Position numbers and translations under genes: made by a program
Part shown: piece after piece, positions 16,802 to 25,501 of the stretch
Layout of the letters: every line of letters begins with the position of its first letter
How positions within the stretch are numbered: position 1 is the stretch's first letter
The notes under the pieces: model-generated
What the model was told of the DNA's origin: nothing
The model's database searches: none
Seen by the model: only the letters and a program-made list of their open reading frames with translations
Assembly (NCBI GenBank): GCA_934644965.1
Contig: CAKUDG010000030.1
Span: 1-36,161, forward strand
Origin: an uncultured Victivallales bacterium
GTDB lineage: Bacteria > Verrucomicrobiota > Lentisphaeria > Victivallales > UBA1829
Length of the DNA: 36,161 nucleotides
Direction of reading: 5' to 3'

Positions 16802-17370
16802 TGGTCGTAATCCTTTCCGGCAAAACTGAAAACTTCCGCCATGGAAAGAAGCGGATGACGCCGGTCGCGGTCGGAAAGCAGCGCGGCGGAGGGCTCCATG
16901 CGCCAGTCGATGCCAAGAGCGGGGTCGTCGAAAGCAATTCCGCGTTCATGGGAAGGAGCATAGGAATTGTCGCACTTGTAGGCAAACACCGCCTCGTCCG
17001 AAAGGACAGCGAATCCATGAGCGAATCCGCGCGGGACAAAGAGCTGGCGCTTGTTCTCTCCGGAAAGTTCCACCGCCACATGTTTCCCGAAGGTGGGAGA
17101 TCCTTTCCGGATATCGAGCGCCACATCGAGAACGGTTCCGCAAATCACGCGCACAAGTTTTGCCTGGGTGAAAGGAGGCATCTGATAATGAAGTCCGCGG
17201 AGCACTCCTTTGCGCGAACGGGATTCGTTGTCCTGGACCCAGACGCAGTCAATACCGGCCTTCCGGTACACCTCCGCGTTCCAGGACTCAAAAAAATATC
17301 CGCGCGCATCCCCGAACACCTTCGGTTCGAGAATCCGCACTTCCGGGATTCCGGTGGGAATGACATTCAT
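16798..17370 (-). CDS. rfbC: dTDP-4-dehydrorhamnose 3,5-epimerase
   Basis: 190 aa (RmlC), cupin fold. Epimerises C3 and C5 of dTDP-4-keto-6-deoxyglucose. Conserved VFGDARGYFFESW, QDNESRSRKGVLRGLHYQ with catalytic His61, and FVPRGFAHGF with His118; Tyr131 follows. ATG at 17370 overlaps the rmlA stop (ATGA); the 31 residues upstream in frame belong to the rmlA end in another frame and are not real. Confidence 0.95.
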   Translation of the reverse strand: MNVIPTGIPEVRILEPKVFGDARGYFFESWNAEVYRKAGIDCVWVQDNESRSRKGVLRGLHYQMPPFTQAKLVRVICGTVLDVALDIRKGSPTFGKHVAVELSGENKRQLFVPRGFAHGFAVLSDEAVFAYKCDNSYAPSHERGIAFDDPALGIDWRMEPSAALLSDRDRRHPLLSMAEVFSFAGKDYDQ

Positions 17371-18239
17371 TTGTCTTCTCCGATCATGTTTTCCAGATAT
17401 TGTCCGTATTTCGTCTTTGCCATATCCCCGATGCTGGATCGGATCTGATCGGAAGTCATCCACTTATTTTCATAGGCGATTTCCTGAAGACAGGCAATCT
17501 GAAGGCCCTGCCGGGTCTCGACGGTCCGGATGAAATTCGCGGCATCGAGCATCGAATCATGGGTCCCGGTGTCCAGCCACGCATAGCCGCGCCGGAGCAC
17601 TTCCACATGCAGATCCCCCCGTTCCAGATAATGCTGGTTCACGGAAGTGATTTCCAGTTCCCCGCGTGCAGAGGGGGTGATATTTTTTGCAATGGACACC
17701 ACATCGTTGTCATAAAAATACAGCCCGGTGACCGCATAATGGGATTTCGGGCGAAGAGGTTTTTCCTCAATGGAGACCGCATGCCCATCCGCATCGAACT
17801 CTACGACTCCGAAGCGTTCCGGATCGCAGACATAATATCCGAAAATGGTCGCTCCGCGTTCACGCTCCACGGCCTTCCTCAGCAGACGGCTCAGATTCGC
17901 GCCGTAGAAAATATTGTCTCCCAGCACCAGCGCAACGGAATCTTTTCCGATGAATCCCTCCCCGATCAAAAACGCCTGCGCCAGACCTTCCGGAACCGGC
18001 TGCACGGCATAGGAGAAACGGACTCCGAAACGGGAACCATCCCCCAGAAGTCTCCGGAACGAAATCTGATCCTCCGGAGTCGTGATGATGAGGATCTCCC
18101 GGATCCCCGCAAGCATCAGGACCGAAATCGGATAATAGATCATGGGCTTGTCATAGACCCCGAGCAGCTGTTTGGAAACACCCTGCGTAATCGGGTGAAG
18201 ACGTGTCCCTGCGCCTCCGGCAAGCACGATACCTTTCAT
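17367..18239 (-). CDS. rfbA: Glucose-1-phosphate thymidylyltransferase
   Basis: 290 aa (RmlA). Makes dTDP-glucose from dTTP and glucose-1-phosphate. N-terminal nucleotide loop MKGIVLAGGAGTRLHPIT, then SKQLLGVYDKPMIYYP, LVLGDNIFYG and the C-terminal GYAWLDTGTHDSM. ATG at 18239 shares a base with the rmlB stop (TGATG), indicating coupling. The frame extends to 18365 through the charged tail region of rmlB but without a start signal. Confidence 0.96.
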   Translation of the reverse strand: MKGIVLAGGAGTRLHPITQGVSKQLLGVYDKPMIYYPISVLMLAGIREILIITTPEDQISFRRLLGDGSRFGVRFSYAVQPVPEGLAQAFLIGEGFIGKDSVALVLGDNIFYGANLSRLLRKAVERERGATIFGYYVCDPERFGVVEFDADGHAVSIEEKPLRPKSHYAVTGLYFYDNDVVSIAKNITPSARGELEITSVNQHYLERGDLHVEVLRRGYAWLDTGTHDSMLDAANFIRTVETRQGLQIACLQEIAYENKWMTSDQIRSSIGDMAKTKYGQYLENMIGEDK

Positions 18240-19375
18240 CACGCGCCCTCCTTCTCCTCTTCCCCCTCTTTCCGTTTCATCCCTTTCCGCTCCTCTTCCG
18301 GGGTGTTTTTCCCTGTCCCGAGACGTTCTCTTTCGTCGCATTTTCCCGACAGCACCTCCCGGCACCAGGAGTCCCTGTTTTCGAGATACCAGAGGACTGT
18401 CTTCCGCATTCCGGATTCAAACGTCTCCCGCGGCATCCAGCCGAGTTCGCGCGCGATTTTCCCCGCGTCTATGGCATAGCGGTAGTCGTGTCCGGGACGG
18501 TCCGGGACAAAACAAATCTGTTCCCGATAAGATCCCCCTCCCTCTTTTCTCGGACTCATTTCATCCAGAAGATCGCAGACGGTATTCACCACCTGGATAT
18601 TCTTTTTCTCATTGTGCCCGCCGATATTGTAGGTTTCTCCCGGGATCCCCCTTGTCGCCACAAGGTAAAGAGCGCGGGCATGATCCTCCACATACAGCCA
18701 GTCCCGGATCTGCTCGCCCTGCCCGTAGACGGGAAGCGCCTTGCCGTCAAGGGCATTGAGAATCATCAGGGGAATGAGCTTCTCCGGATAATGATAGGGA
18801 CCGTAATTGTTGGAACAATTCGTCACAAGGGTCGGCATCCCGAAGGTCCGCCTCCACGCGCGCACCAGATGATCGCTGGAAGCCTTCGACGCCGAATAGG
18901 GAGAACTCGGCGCATAGGGCGTGCTTTCACGGAAAAAATCTTTTTCATCCTTGAGTTCGCCGTACACCTCGTCAGTGGAAATATGGTGGAAACGGAATGT
19001 TTCCTGTTCCGGAGATGGAAGGGCCTGAAAATAACGGCGCGCGGCTTCCAGCAGGACATAGGTGCCCACAATGTTGGTACGGATGAATTCTCCGGGCCCG
19101 TCAATGGAACGGTCGACATGCGATTCGGCTGCCAGGTGCATCACATGCGTCGGGTGAAATTCGGAAAACACACGATTCAATTCCTCCCCGTCGCAGATAT
19201 CCACCTTTTCAAAACGGAAGCGGGGCGAAGCGCTCACTTCTCTCAACGAGGCCAGATTCCCCGCATAGGTCAGCTTGTCCACCACGCAGACTTCATCCGC
19301 GCTTTCCCGGATGATCTGCCGAACCACGGCGGAACCGATGAAGCCGGCCCCTCCGGTTACAAGAATTCGATTCAT
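18239..19375 (-). CDS. rfbB: dTDP-glucose 4,6-dehydratase
   Basis: 378 aa (RmlB). Converts dTDP-glucose to dTDP-4-keto-6-deoxyglucose with bound NAD. TGGAGFIGS at 7-15, catalytic Thr-Asp-Glu at 134-136 (ISTDEVYGE), Tyr160 and Lys164 (PYSASKASSD), NCSNNYGPYHYPEKLIP. First gene of the operon. The last 30 or so residues (after about 345) form an extra Glu/Lys-rich tail not expected in the family; it overlaps nothing functional but the rmlA start. The ribosome site before 19375 is poor (GAGAGA). Confidence 0.95.
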   Translation of the reverse strand: MNRILVTGGAGFIGSAVVRQIIRESADEVCVVDKLTYAGNLASLREVSASPRFRFEKVDICDGEELNRVFSEFHPTHVMHLAAESHVDRSIDGPGEFIRTNIVGTYVLLEAARRYFQALPSPEQETFRFHHISTDEVYGELKDEKDFFRESTPYAPSSPYSASKASSDHLVRAWRRTFGMPTLVTNCSNNYGPYHYPEKLIPLMILNALDGKALPVYGQGEQIRDWLYVEDHARALYLVATRGIPGETYNIGGHNEKKNIQVVNTVCDLLDEMSPRKEGGGSYREQICFVPDRPGHDYRYAIDAGKIARELGWMPRETFESGMRKTVLWYLENRDSWCREVLSGKCDERERLGTGKNTPEEERKGMKRKEGEEEKEGA

Positions 19376-19738
19376 AGGTCTCTCTTTCGCCTTATTTCGG
19401 TGAATTGAAAGCGTCTCGGGACGGCAGCAGGGCGTTTTCTCTGTCAGAAATCGGATTTCTTCTGCCAATACCTGTCCCCCTGGAACGCAGGCAAACTGCA
19501 TTCAGCGGATTCTCTGTCTCTGCTTTTTCTGAAACAGTGGGCGTGTCCTGACTCTGTTTCCCGGCGGGACTTACTGTAGTCATATTCGGCAAAAAATCAA
19601 GAACGGACTCTTGACAAAGCAACTCGATTTTTTTCCGGGAAACCTGCAGTCCGAACACCGTTTCTCCCTCTCTCCCGGGAATGGAATGAAATCAGGGAAG
19701 AGCTCCTGTCTCCCCTGACAGACGCTCCGTTCTCCCGT
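19376..19738. other. Intergenic region upstream of rmlB
   Basis: 363 bp between the rmlB start and the end of the chromate transporter gene, both minus strand. Apart from the candidate promoter at 19573-19600 no gene, repeat or clear terminator was seen. Confidence 0.5.
19573..19600 (-). promoter_or_regulatory. Possible promoter of the rml operon
   Basis: Minus strand TTGATT (19595-19600), 16-bp spacer, TACAGT (19573-19578). It would leave a leader of about 190 nt before rmlB. Weaker than the other promoters listed. Confidence 0.35.
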
Positions 19739-20353
19739 TCATCCCGCACCGAAGAGCGGATACAGAATCATGCCGGAGAGAGCCGAAAGAAAAATCACCG
19801 ACAATATGCTCAGCTTCCTCCTGTACAGCACCCAGACGGAAAAAAACAGAATCGGAAACATTTCCGGCCGCAGGGCAAACGCACCCTCATATTCCCGATA
19901 CTCACCGCTCAAAAACTCCATAATCCAGTCGAAGGGAATCTCCGCGGTGAAAACCGACATCCCCAGACAGGCGAACACCGCCGTCACAATCAGCGAAACC
20001 GTCACCGGCTTCACTCCGAACATCAGACTCTTCAGCAGCAGATTCTCCTGCCATTTCCGATACGAATACACCGCCAGCGACATCATGAAAAACGAAGGCA
20101 GCAGCAGCCCCACCGTACTCAACAGTCCTCCGGGAATCCCCCCCTGATGATATCCGATGAACGTTGCCAGATTCACGCCGATCGGACCCGGAGTCACCTG
20201 GGAAATCGCAACAAAATTCCCGAATCCCTCCAGCGTCATCCAGTGGCGTCTGTTCACCAGTTCGTCGAGATAGAACTGCATCAGCGCCCCTCCTCCGCTC
20301 AGGCAGAACAAACCGAAATACATGAATGTCAGGAACAGATTCAAATAAATCAT
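19739..20353 (-). CDS. Chromate transporter, second half-size subunit
   Basis: 204 aa. ChrA-domain protein: LSGGGALMQFYLDELVNRRHW, then ISQVTPGPIGVNLATFIGY, about five to six membrane segments. Short-chain ChrA proteins act as pairs of opposite topology; this one starts 6 bp after the stop of its partner at 20360. The physiological substrate of such pairs in anaerobes is uncertain; chromate export is the family label. Confidence 0.88.
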   Translation of the reverse strand: MIYLNLFLTFMYFGLFCLSGGGALMQFYLDELVNRRHWMTLEGFGNFVAISQVTPGPIGVNLATFIGYHQGGIPGGLLSTVGLLLPSFFMMSLAVYSYRKWQENLLLKSLMFGVKPVTVSLIVTAVFACLGMSVFTAEIPFDWIMEFLSGEYREYEGAFALRPEMFPILFFSVWVLYRRKLSILSVIFLSALSGMILYPLFGAG

Positions 20354-20359
20354 GATGCT

Positions 20360-21172
20360 TCAAATTCCCCCTTTCGGCAATGCGCGGGGAAACACCCGGC
20401 AGATCCCCATGCAGTACAGCACTCCCGCCAGCAGCGCTCCGGCAATCAGCCATCCCGGATTCACATGAAAGACCACCACTCCCGCAATCCCTGCCAGAAA
20501 GATCAGCAGCTGCACCGGAGAACGCACCGATCCTTTCCAGATCCTCGCCAGGGCAACCAGCATCAAGCCGGTCATCGCCGTCCGGACTCCGAGAAAAGCC
20601 CCGCGGACAAACGCACTCTCCATGGGAATCAGCGCAAATCCCATCGCCACCAGGGTAATCACCAGAAACGACGGCAGAGCCACGGCGGTCAGCGCCGTCA
20701 GCGCTCCGGAAAGTCCCGCCACACGGTACCCCACATAAATCGCCACATTCCCCGCCGTCAGACCGGGAACGGTCTGGATCAATGCCAGCATGTCGGAAAG
20801 TTCTCCTTCGCGGAGCCAGGGATACTTCCGAACAAAAACGTCCTCCGCCACCAGAAGAATCGCAAAGCCTCCCCCCACCACAAAGAGGGCAATCTTAAAG
20901 AATTCCCGGAAAAGAATCCAGAGCGCGTGTTTTTTCTCCGGCATCGGCGCCGCCTGAAGCATCCCCGTTTTTTCTTCGGAAGAGCCGTCCGGACCGGAAA
21001 GCAGCGCATCGGGTCCGATGTCAGCATCCGATGAAAAAACAACGGCAATGCCTTCTTCCCCCCGCGGCGCATCCTTTTCCCCCGCCGGATGCAAAAAACA
21101 TGTTTCCGGATCCGAAGAGGACTGTCTCTCCGACGGAACGCTTTCCCCCCGATGATGAAAAAAATGCTTCAT
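20360..21172 (-). CDS. Chromate transporter, first half-size subunit, with N-terminal extension
   Basis: 270 aa. ChrA domain begins near residue 84: LFREFFKIALFVVGGGFAILLVAEDVFV, then ALIQTVPGLTAGNVAIYVGY, matching the GGG and TPGP-like motifs of the partner. The first 75 residues are hydrophilic and unlike the family. The ATG at 21172 has AAAGGTGAAG at good spacing, so the extension may be translated; ATGs at 20962 and 20944 would give a normal-size protein. Operon with the following half-size gene. Function as for its partner. Confidence 0.82.
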   Translation of the reverse strand: MKHFFHHRGESVPSERQSSSDPETCFLHPAGEKDAPRGEEGIAVVFSSDADIGPDALLSGPDGSSEEKTGMLQAAPMPEKKHALWILFREFFKIALFVVGGGFAILLVAEDVFVRKYPWLREGELSDMLALIQTVPGLTAGNVAIYVGYRVAGLSGALTALTAVALPSFLVITLVAMGFALIPMESAFVRGAFLGVRTAMTGLMLVALARIWKGSVRSPVQLLIFLAGIAGVVVFHVNPGWLIAGALLAGVLYCMGICRVFPRALPKGGI

Positions 21173-21341
21173 TGGTCTTCACCTTTGCCTTGATTGTAAA
21201 AAACGTCCGGAAATGTTGCCGAGGCGAATGAAAGCAGAAACTCTCCTGTTCACGACGAAGCCCCGCTCCCGGAAAAACCGAAAACTTTTTCCCGCATTGA
21301 GTTTTCCGCCTTCCATCTTTTTTCTTCTGCTTCCCCCCCTC

Positions 21342-21383
21342 AAAAAAAATCTGCCGCCCTCTTTCCGGGCGGCAGATTTTTTC
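21342..21383 (-). terminator. Strong terminator at the end of the oad operon
   Basis: ATCTGCCGCCC (21349-21359) and GGGCGGCAGAT (21367-21377) form a perfect 11-bp stem with a 7-nt loop. A-run on the left and T-run on the right make it bidirectional. It lies 48 bp after the oadB stop. Confidence 0.9.
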
Positions 21384-21424
21384 TTCTGACGAGTTTCAGA
21401 ATATAAAGCAGATCACAGACTCTG

Positions 21425-23320
21425 TCACAGTCCCCCGCAGAGCTTCAGAAGCACGCCTGCCGCCACAGCGGAACCGATGACGCCGGAAACATTCGGCCCC
21501 ATGGCATGCATCAGCAGGAAGTTCTGGGAGTTCGCCTCCAGCCCCACCTTGTTGACCACGCGGGCCGCCATCGGCACCGCGGAAACTCCGGCCGCCCCGA
21601 TCAGAGGATTGATTTTTTCCTTGCTGAAAAGATTCATGATTTTTCCAAAAACCACTCCTCCTGCCGTCCCGACACAGAAGGCAAGACAGCCGAGAACCAG
21701 GATTCCCAGCGTCTGCGCGCTCAGGAACTGTTCCGCGGAAAGTTTCGAGCCGACCGCAACACCGAGGAAGATCGTCACGATATTGATCAGCGCATTCTGC
21801 GCCGTGTCGCTCAGACGGTCCACCACACCGCATTCCTTCATCAGATTCCCGAACATCAGCATGCCGATCAACGGCGCCGCGTCCGGAAGCAGGAAGGCGC
21901 AGATCAACGTGATCAGGATCGGGAAGCAGATCTTCTCAATCTTGGAAACATGGCGCAGCTGCTTCATTTCGATTCTGCGTTCCGCTTCCGTCGTCAGGGC
22001 CTTCATGATCGGGGGCTGAATGATCGGCACCAGCGCCATGTAGGAGTAGGCCGCAACGGCAATTGCACCCAGAAGGGAGGGAGAAAGTTTGCTTGTCAGG
22101 AAGATGGAGGTCGGCCCGTCGGCTCCTCCGATGATTCCGATGGAAGCGGCATCCTTGATATTGAAGTCGATTCCGGGAATGTAAATGCTCAGCAGCAGAG
22201 CGCCGAGAAGCGCCGTGAAGATGCCGAACTGAGCGGCTCCGCCCAGAAGCGCGGTTTTCGGATTGGCAATCAGAGGACCGAAGTCCGTCATCGCACCCAC
22301 GCCGAGGAAGATCAGGAGCGGAAAGACTCCCGATTCAATCCCGACATTGTAGATCAGTCCCTGAATCCCGGTCGGTCCCGCAATTCCCGCCAGCGGAATA
22401 TTCGCCAGCAATGCGCCGAATCCGATCGGAAGCAGAAGAAGCGGTTCGAACTCCTTCACAATGGCAAGATAGATCAGCACCAGAGCCACAAGCATCATCA
22501 GCACGCGGCCGAGACCGAGAATCCAGGTCTCGGAAAAGTTCACGGTCGTCTGGCGATAGATGTCATAAATACCGGTACTTTTCCAGAGCCCGATGAAGCA
22601 GTCTCCCCATCCGGGCATCGGAGCATCCGTGCTGCCCATCTTGAGGGAATCATGGAAGAGGAATGCGGGCATGAATTCCCCGAGAACATCCCCCGTCTCG
22701 ATTGCGGCGGCAACGGCAAGGCCTTCCTTGAGACGTTCCGCCTTCATCGCCTGCATGATCTTCGTCTTTCCCTTGCTTCGGCCGACGGGTTTCAGAATCA
22801 TCACTTCCGTGGCATCTGCAAGCTTGTCCCCCTTGTTCAGGGACATGGAATAAATGGTCGCACGACCGTTTTTCTCACGGATTTCCGTGACCGTTTCCAG
22901 TGCTTTGTCCAGGATTTCGGAGGCTTTCTCCTCATTGCCGAGCACTTCCTCCTGCGCAGCCGCTTTCGCGGCATCCGCCATCAGACGGCTCATCGTCTTG
23001 TCATCCCCCCAGATGTAGACCAGATACAGACGACCGTCGGCGGGATTTTCATACCAGTCGAAAAGTTCGTCCGGCTCGGAGAAATTGCGGACGCGCTTGT
23101 ACCCTCTGGCAATCAGCTCATCCACCTTCTTCGGGAACTCGTTCTCCGCGACGGCCCGGGGCTGTTCCGCAACCGGAGGAAGAACGGGAAGAAGTTCAGA
23201 CTCTTCCACAACAATGGAAACGGACGGCAGCGCGCCCGCCTTCTCCTCCGGCTTCTGCGCAAACAGAACCAGGGAAAGCGTCAGCATCATGCCCGACAGA
23301 ATCAATTTCATTGCTCGCAT
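21425..23320 (-). CDS. oadB: Na+-pumping decarboxylase beta subunit with a large N-terminal extension
   Basis: 631 aa, against about 375-430 for usual OadB/GcdB. From about residue 245 (GLWKSTGIYDIY) onward it is a standard membrane beta subunit: EFEPLLLLPIGFGALLANIPLAG, the Na+-site motif GIIGGADGPTSIF, and NVSGVIGSAVAAG near the end. It couples carboxybiotin decarboxylation to Na+ export. The first 25 residues look like a signal peptide (MKLILSGMMLTLSLVLFAQ). Residues 25-240 are soluble, partly Ala/Glu/Lys-helical, of unknown function and probably outside the membrane. GAGGAGAA precedes the ATG at 23320 (ATG at 23311 is possible). Starts 6 bp after oadA. Confidence 0.93.
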   Translation of the reverse strand: MRAMKLILSGMMLTLSLVLFAQKPEEKAGALPSVSIVVEESELLPVLPPVAEQPRAVAENEFPKKVDELIARGYKRVRNFSEPDELFDWYENPADGRLYLVYIWGDDKTMSRLMADAAKAAAQEEVLGNEEKASEILDKALETVTEIREKNGRATIYSMSLNKGDKLADATEVMILKPVGRSKGKTKIMQAMKAERLKEGLAVAAAIETGDVLGEFMPAFLFHDSLKMGSTDAPMPGWGDCFIGLWKSTGIYDIYRQTTVNFSETWILGLGRVLMMLVALVLIYLAIVKEFEPLLLLPIGFGALLANIPLAGIAGPTGIQGLIYNVGIESGVFPLLIFLGVGAMTDFGPLIANPKTALLGGAAQFGIFTALLGALLLSIYIPGIDFNIKDAASIGIIGGADGPTSIFLTSKLSPSLLGAIAVAAYSYMALVPIIQPPIMKALTTEAERRIEMKQLRHVSKIEKICFPILITLICAFLLPDAAPLIGMLMFGNLMKECGVVDRLSDTAQNALINIVTIFLGVAVGSKLSAEQFLSAQTLGILVLGCLAFCVGTAGGVVFGKIMNLFSKEKINPLIGAAGVSAVPMAARVVNKVGLEANSQNFLLMHAMGPNVSGVIGSAVAAGVLLKLCGGL

Positions 23321-23326
23321 GACTGA

Positions 23327-25147
23327 TCAGTTCTCCTCTATGAGAAGGATCGGCTGTCCGGCGGTCACAACCTCCTTGGTGGAAACCAGGACGTCCACAA
23401 TCGTGCCGCCCTTCCCCGCCTTGATTTCGGTTTCCATTTTCATCGCCTCGATAACAGCGACCACTTCGCCGGCTTCAACCACGTCTCCGGCGGCCACTTC
23501 AATTCGCATGATCGTCCCGGGCAGCGGAGACTTGATTTCCACCGCGTTTCCGGATCCTCCGGCGGGCGCGGAGGCAGTCTTCTTTGCGGCGCCTCCTTCC
23601 ACCACCTGGCTGTTCAGGTCCGCGGTGATGACTCCGCCTTCCTTCACCTGCACGTTGAAAGTCTTCCCTTCCACCGTCACCGTGTACGCCGCGGGAACAT
23701 CGGACTTGCACGACTTCGCTTCCACATCGGCCTTGTAACGGATTCCAAGGGGACGGTCTCCCTTCAGGAAGGCAATCCCCTTCTCTCCGCAGGCCGCGGC
23801 AATGAAGATGTTCTCTTCCGTGACAGGAAGATTTTCCTTTTGCAGAAGTTCCGTATTGTACTTCACGCCCAGTTTCGGATTGGCGTCGTTGAGTTCCACG
23901 ACAGACTTCGTCGTCGGTTCGAGTTTCAGCTGCTCCGAAGCCCATTTCACCAGCTGGGGATCCGGCGCGACGGGAGTCTTCCCGAAATACCCCAGGACCA
24001 TTTTTCCGTAACCGTTCGGATCCATCTTCCAGGAACCGTCCGGATTCTTTCCCTGCATCGCGTTCCGGAACGCCTGCTGGAAGTAGAACTGAGACACTGG
24101 CGTGACGGAGGTTCCGAAGCCGCCACGGGCAACGACTTCACGCATTTCCTCAATGCACTGATCGTATTTGTCAAGGCAGTTGTTGTCACGCATCATCTGC
24201 GTGTTCGCGGTCAGCGCACCGCCGGGCATCGGGCTGAAGATGATTTCAGGAGACACCTGCATGGATTCGGGCGGCATGAAGTATTTGTCCAGACAGGCCT
24301 TGAAAATCTTTTCAACACCGAGGATCTTTTCCGGATCAATGTCAAGCGTATATTCCGTCCCGCGCAGACGATGGTACATGGTCAGGATATCGGTTTCGCA
24401 GGTTCCGCCGGAAAGCGGCGCCATCGCAAGGTCGATCACATCGGCTCCCGCTGTGATGGCTGCCCAGTTGCAGGCCACGGCCATCCCCGCGGTGTCGTGC
24501 GTATGGAACTGGATTTCCTTGTCCTTGCCGAGAAGGGCGCGCGCCATCTTGATCGTCTCGTACACAGTAACGGGTGTCGAGGTCCCTGACGCATCCTTGA
24601 AGGCAAGGGAGTCAAACGGGATCCCGCTGTCGAGAATCTCGCGCAGACGGTCTTCATAGAATTTCGGCGTGTGCGCATAGGATTCCTTCAGATTCGGCGC
24701 CAGACCCATCATCGTGATGGTGATCTGGTGTTTCAGACCGTGTTTGACGATCGCGCGCCCGGAAACGTCAAGATTCCGGACATCGTTCAGAGCGTCGAAG
24801 TTCCGGATCGTGGTGATCCCGTGTTTCTTGAAGAGTTTCGCATGAAGGTCGATGATGTCGCTGGACTGGGAGGAAAGGCCCACCACGTTCACTCCGCGGG
24901 AAAGGGTCTGGAGATTCACATTCGGCCCCACGGTTTCGCGCCACTTGTCCATCATCTGGAAGGCGTCTTCCTGGCAATAGAAGTAAAGGCTCTGGAAACG
25001 CGCGCCGCCTCCGATTTCAATGTAGTCGATTCCCGCTTTCACGGCCGCGTCGAGGGCGGGCAGAAAATCCTCTGTTTTCACACGCGCTCCGAGGCATGAC
25101 TGGAAACCGTCACGGAAGGAGCAGTCCATAAACTTGATTTTTTTCAT
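23327..25147 (-). CDS. oadA: Oxaloacetate/pyruvate-type decarboxylase alpha subunit with biotin carrier domain
   Basis: 606 aa. N-terminal carboxyltransferase TIM barrel (FMDCSFRDGFQSCLGARVKTEDFLP; metal-binding HTHDTAG around 215), central PYC_OADA region, an Ala/Gly linker near 515-530, and a C-terminal biotinyl domain with Lys570 in EAMKMET. Transfers the carboxyl group to biotin, which then meets OadB in the membrane. The opening SFRDGFQS differs from the common LRDAHQS, so the acid used (oxaloacetate, or another 2-oxo or acyl-CoA substrate) is not certain. Between oadG (58 bp upstream) and oadB (6 bp downstream). Confidence 0.94.
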   Translation of the reverse strand: MKKIKFMDCSFRDGFQSCLGARVKTEDFLPALDAAVKAGIDYIEIGGGARFQSLYFYCQEDAFQMMDKWRETVGPNVNLQTLSRGVNVVGLSSQSSDIIDLHAKLFKKHGITTIRNFDALNDVRNLDVSGRAIVKHGLKHQITITMMGLAPNLKESYAHTPKFYEDRLREILDSGIPFDSLAFKDASGTSTPVTVYETIKMARALLGKDKEIQFHTHDTAGMAVACNWAAITAGADVIDLAMAPLSGGTCETDILTMYHRLRGTEYTLDIDPEKILGVEKIFKACLDKYFMPPESMQVSPEIIFSPMPGGALTANTQMMRDNNCLDKYDQCIEEMREVVARGGFGTSVTPVSQFYFQQAFRNAMQGKNPDGSWKMDPNGYGKMVLGYFGKTPVAPDPQLVKWASEQLKLEPTTKSVVELNDANPKLGVKYNTELLQKENLPVTEENIFIAAACGEKGIAFLKGDRPLGIRYKADVEAKSCKSDVPAAYTVTVEGKTFNVQVKEGGVITADLNSQVVEGGAAKKTASAPAGGSGNAVEIKSPLPGTIMRIEVAAGDVVEAGEVVAVIEAMKMETEIKAGKGGTIVDVLVSTKEVVTAGQPILLIEEN

Positions 25148-25205
25148 CTTGCTTCTTGCTTCCTTTTGAAGAGATCTCTTCTTTTATCTGATTTTGACTT
25201 GTTTC

Positions 25206-25460
25206 TCACTTGGAATCGCCGCGATGCATTTTCACGGCTTCAATGGCGGCCAGCGCAAGAATGCGGTCCCCGGCGGAAAGAGCTGCCGAGTCGGATTTCT
25301 TTTCCGCTTTCTTCTTCGGAGCGGCAACGGGTTTTTCCAGCGCATCCGCAAAAGGCGCGAGCACCTTCGCCATAATGTTCATCAGAAAGATCATTATGAC
25401 CAGGAAGACATAGACCATGCCCATTCCGAGCACCATTGCTTTGAGACCTTCGATCATCAT
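25206..25460 (-). CDS. oadG: Decarboxylase gamma-subunit-like small membrane protein
   Basis: 84 aa. One N-terminal membrane helix (LKAMVLGMGMVYVFLVIMIFLMNIMAK in positions 5-32), then a Pro/Lys linker (VAAPKKKAEKK) and a short helix. Size, topology and position before oadA fit OadG, which assembles the alpha and beta subunits and helps in Na+ pumping. Starts ATG at 25460 or 25457. Lies 41 bp after the birA stop. Confidence 0.85.
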   Translation of the reverse strand: MMIEGLKAMVLGMGMVYVFLVIMIFLMNIMAKVLAPFADALEKPVAAPKKKAEKKSDSAALSAGDRILALAAIEAVKMHRGDSK

Positions 25461-25501
25461 CGTTTTTTTGTCCCTGTTTTTTGTTTCTGGTTCTTATTCA
25501 A

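Noticed and set aside
22430..22460. GGTTCGAA as a possible tRNA T-arm
   Set aside because: Lies within oadB coding sequence and no cloverleaf or anticodon arm can be built around it.
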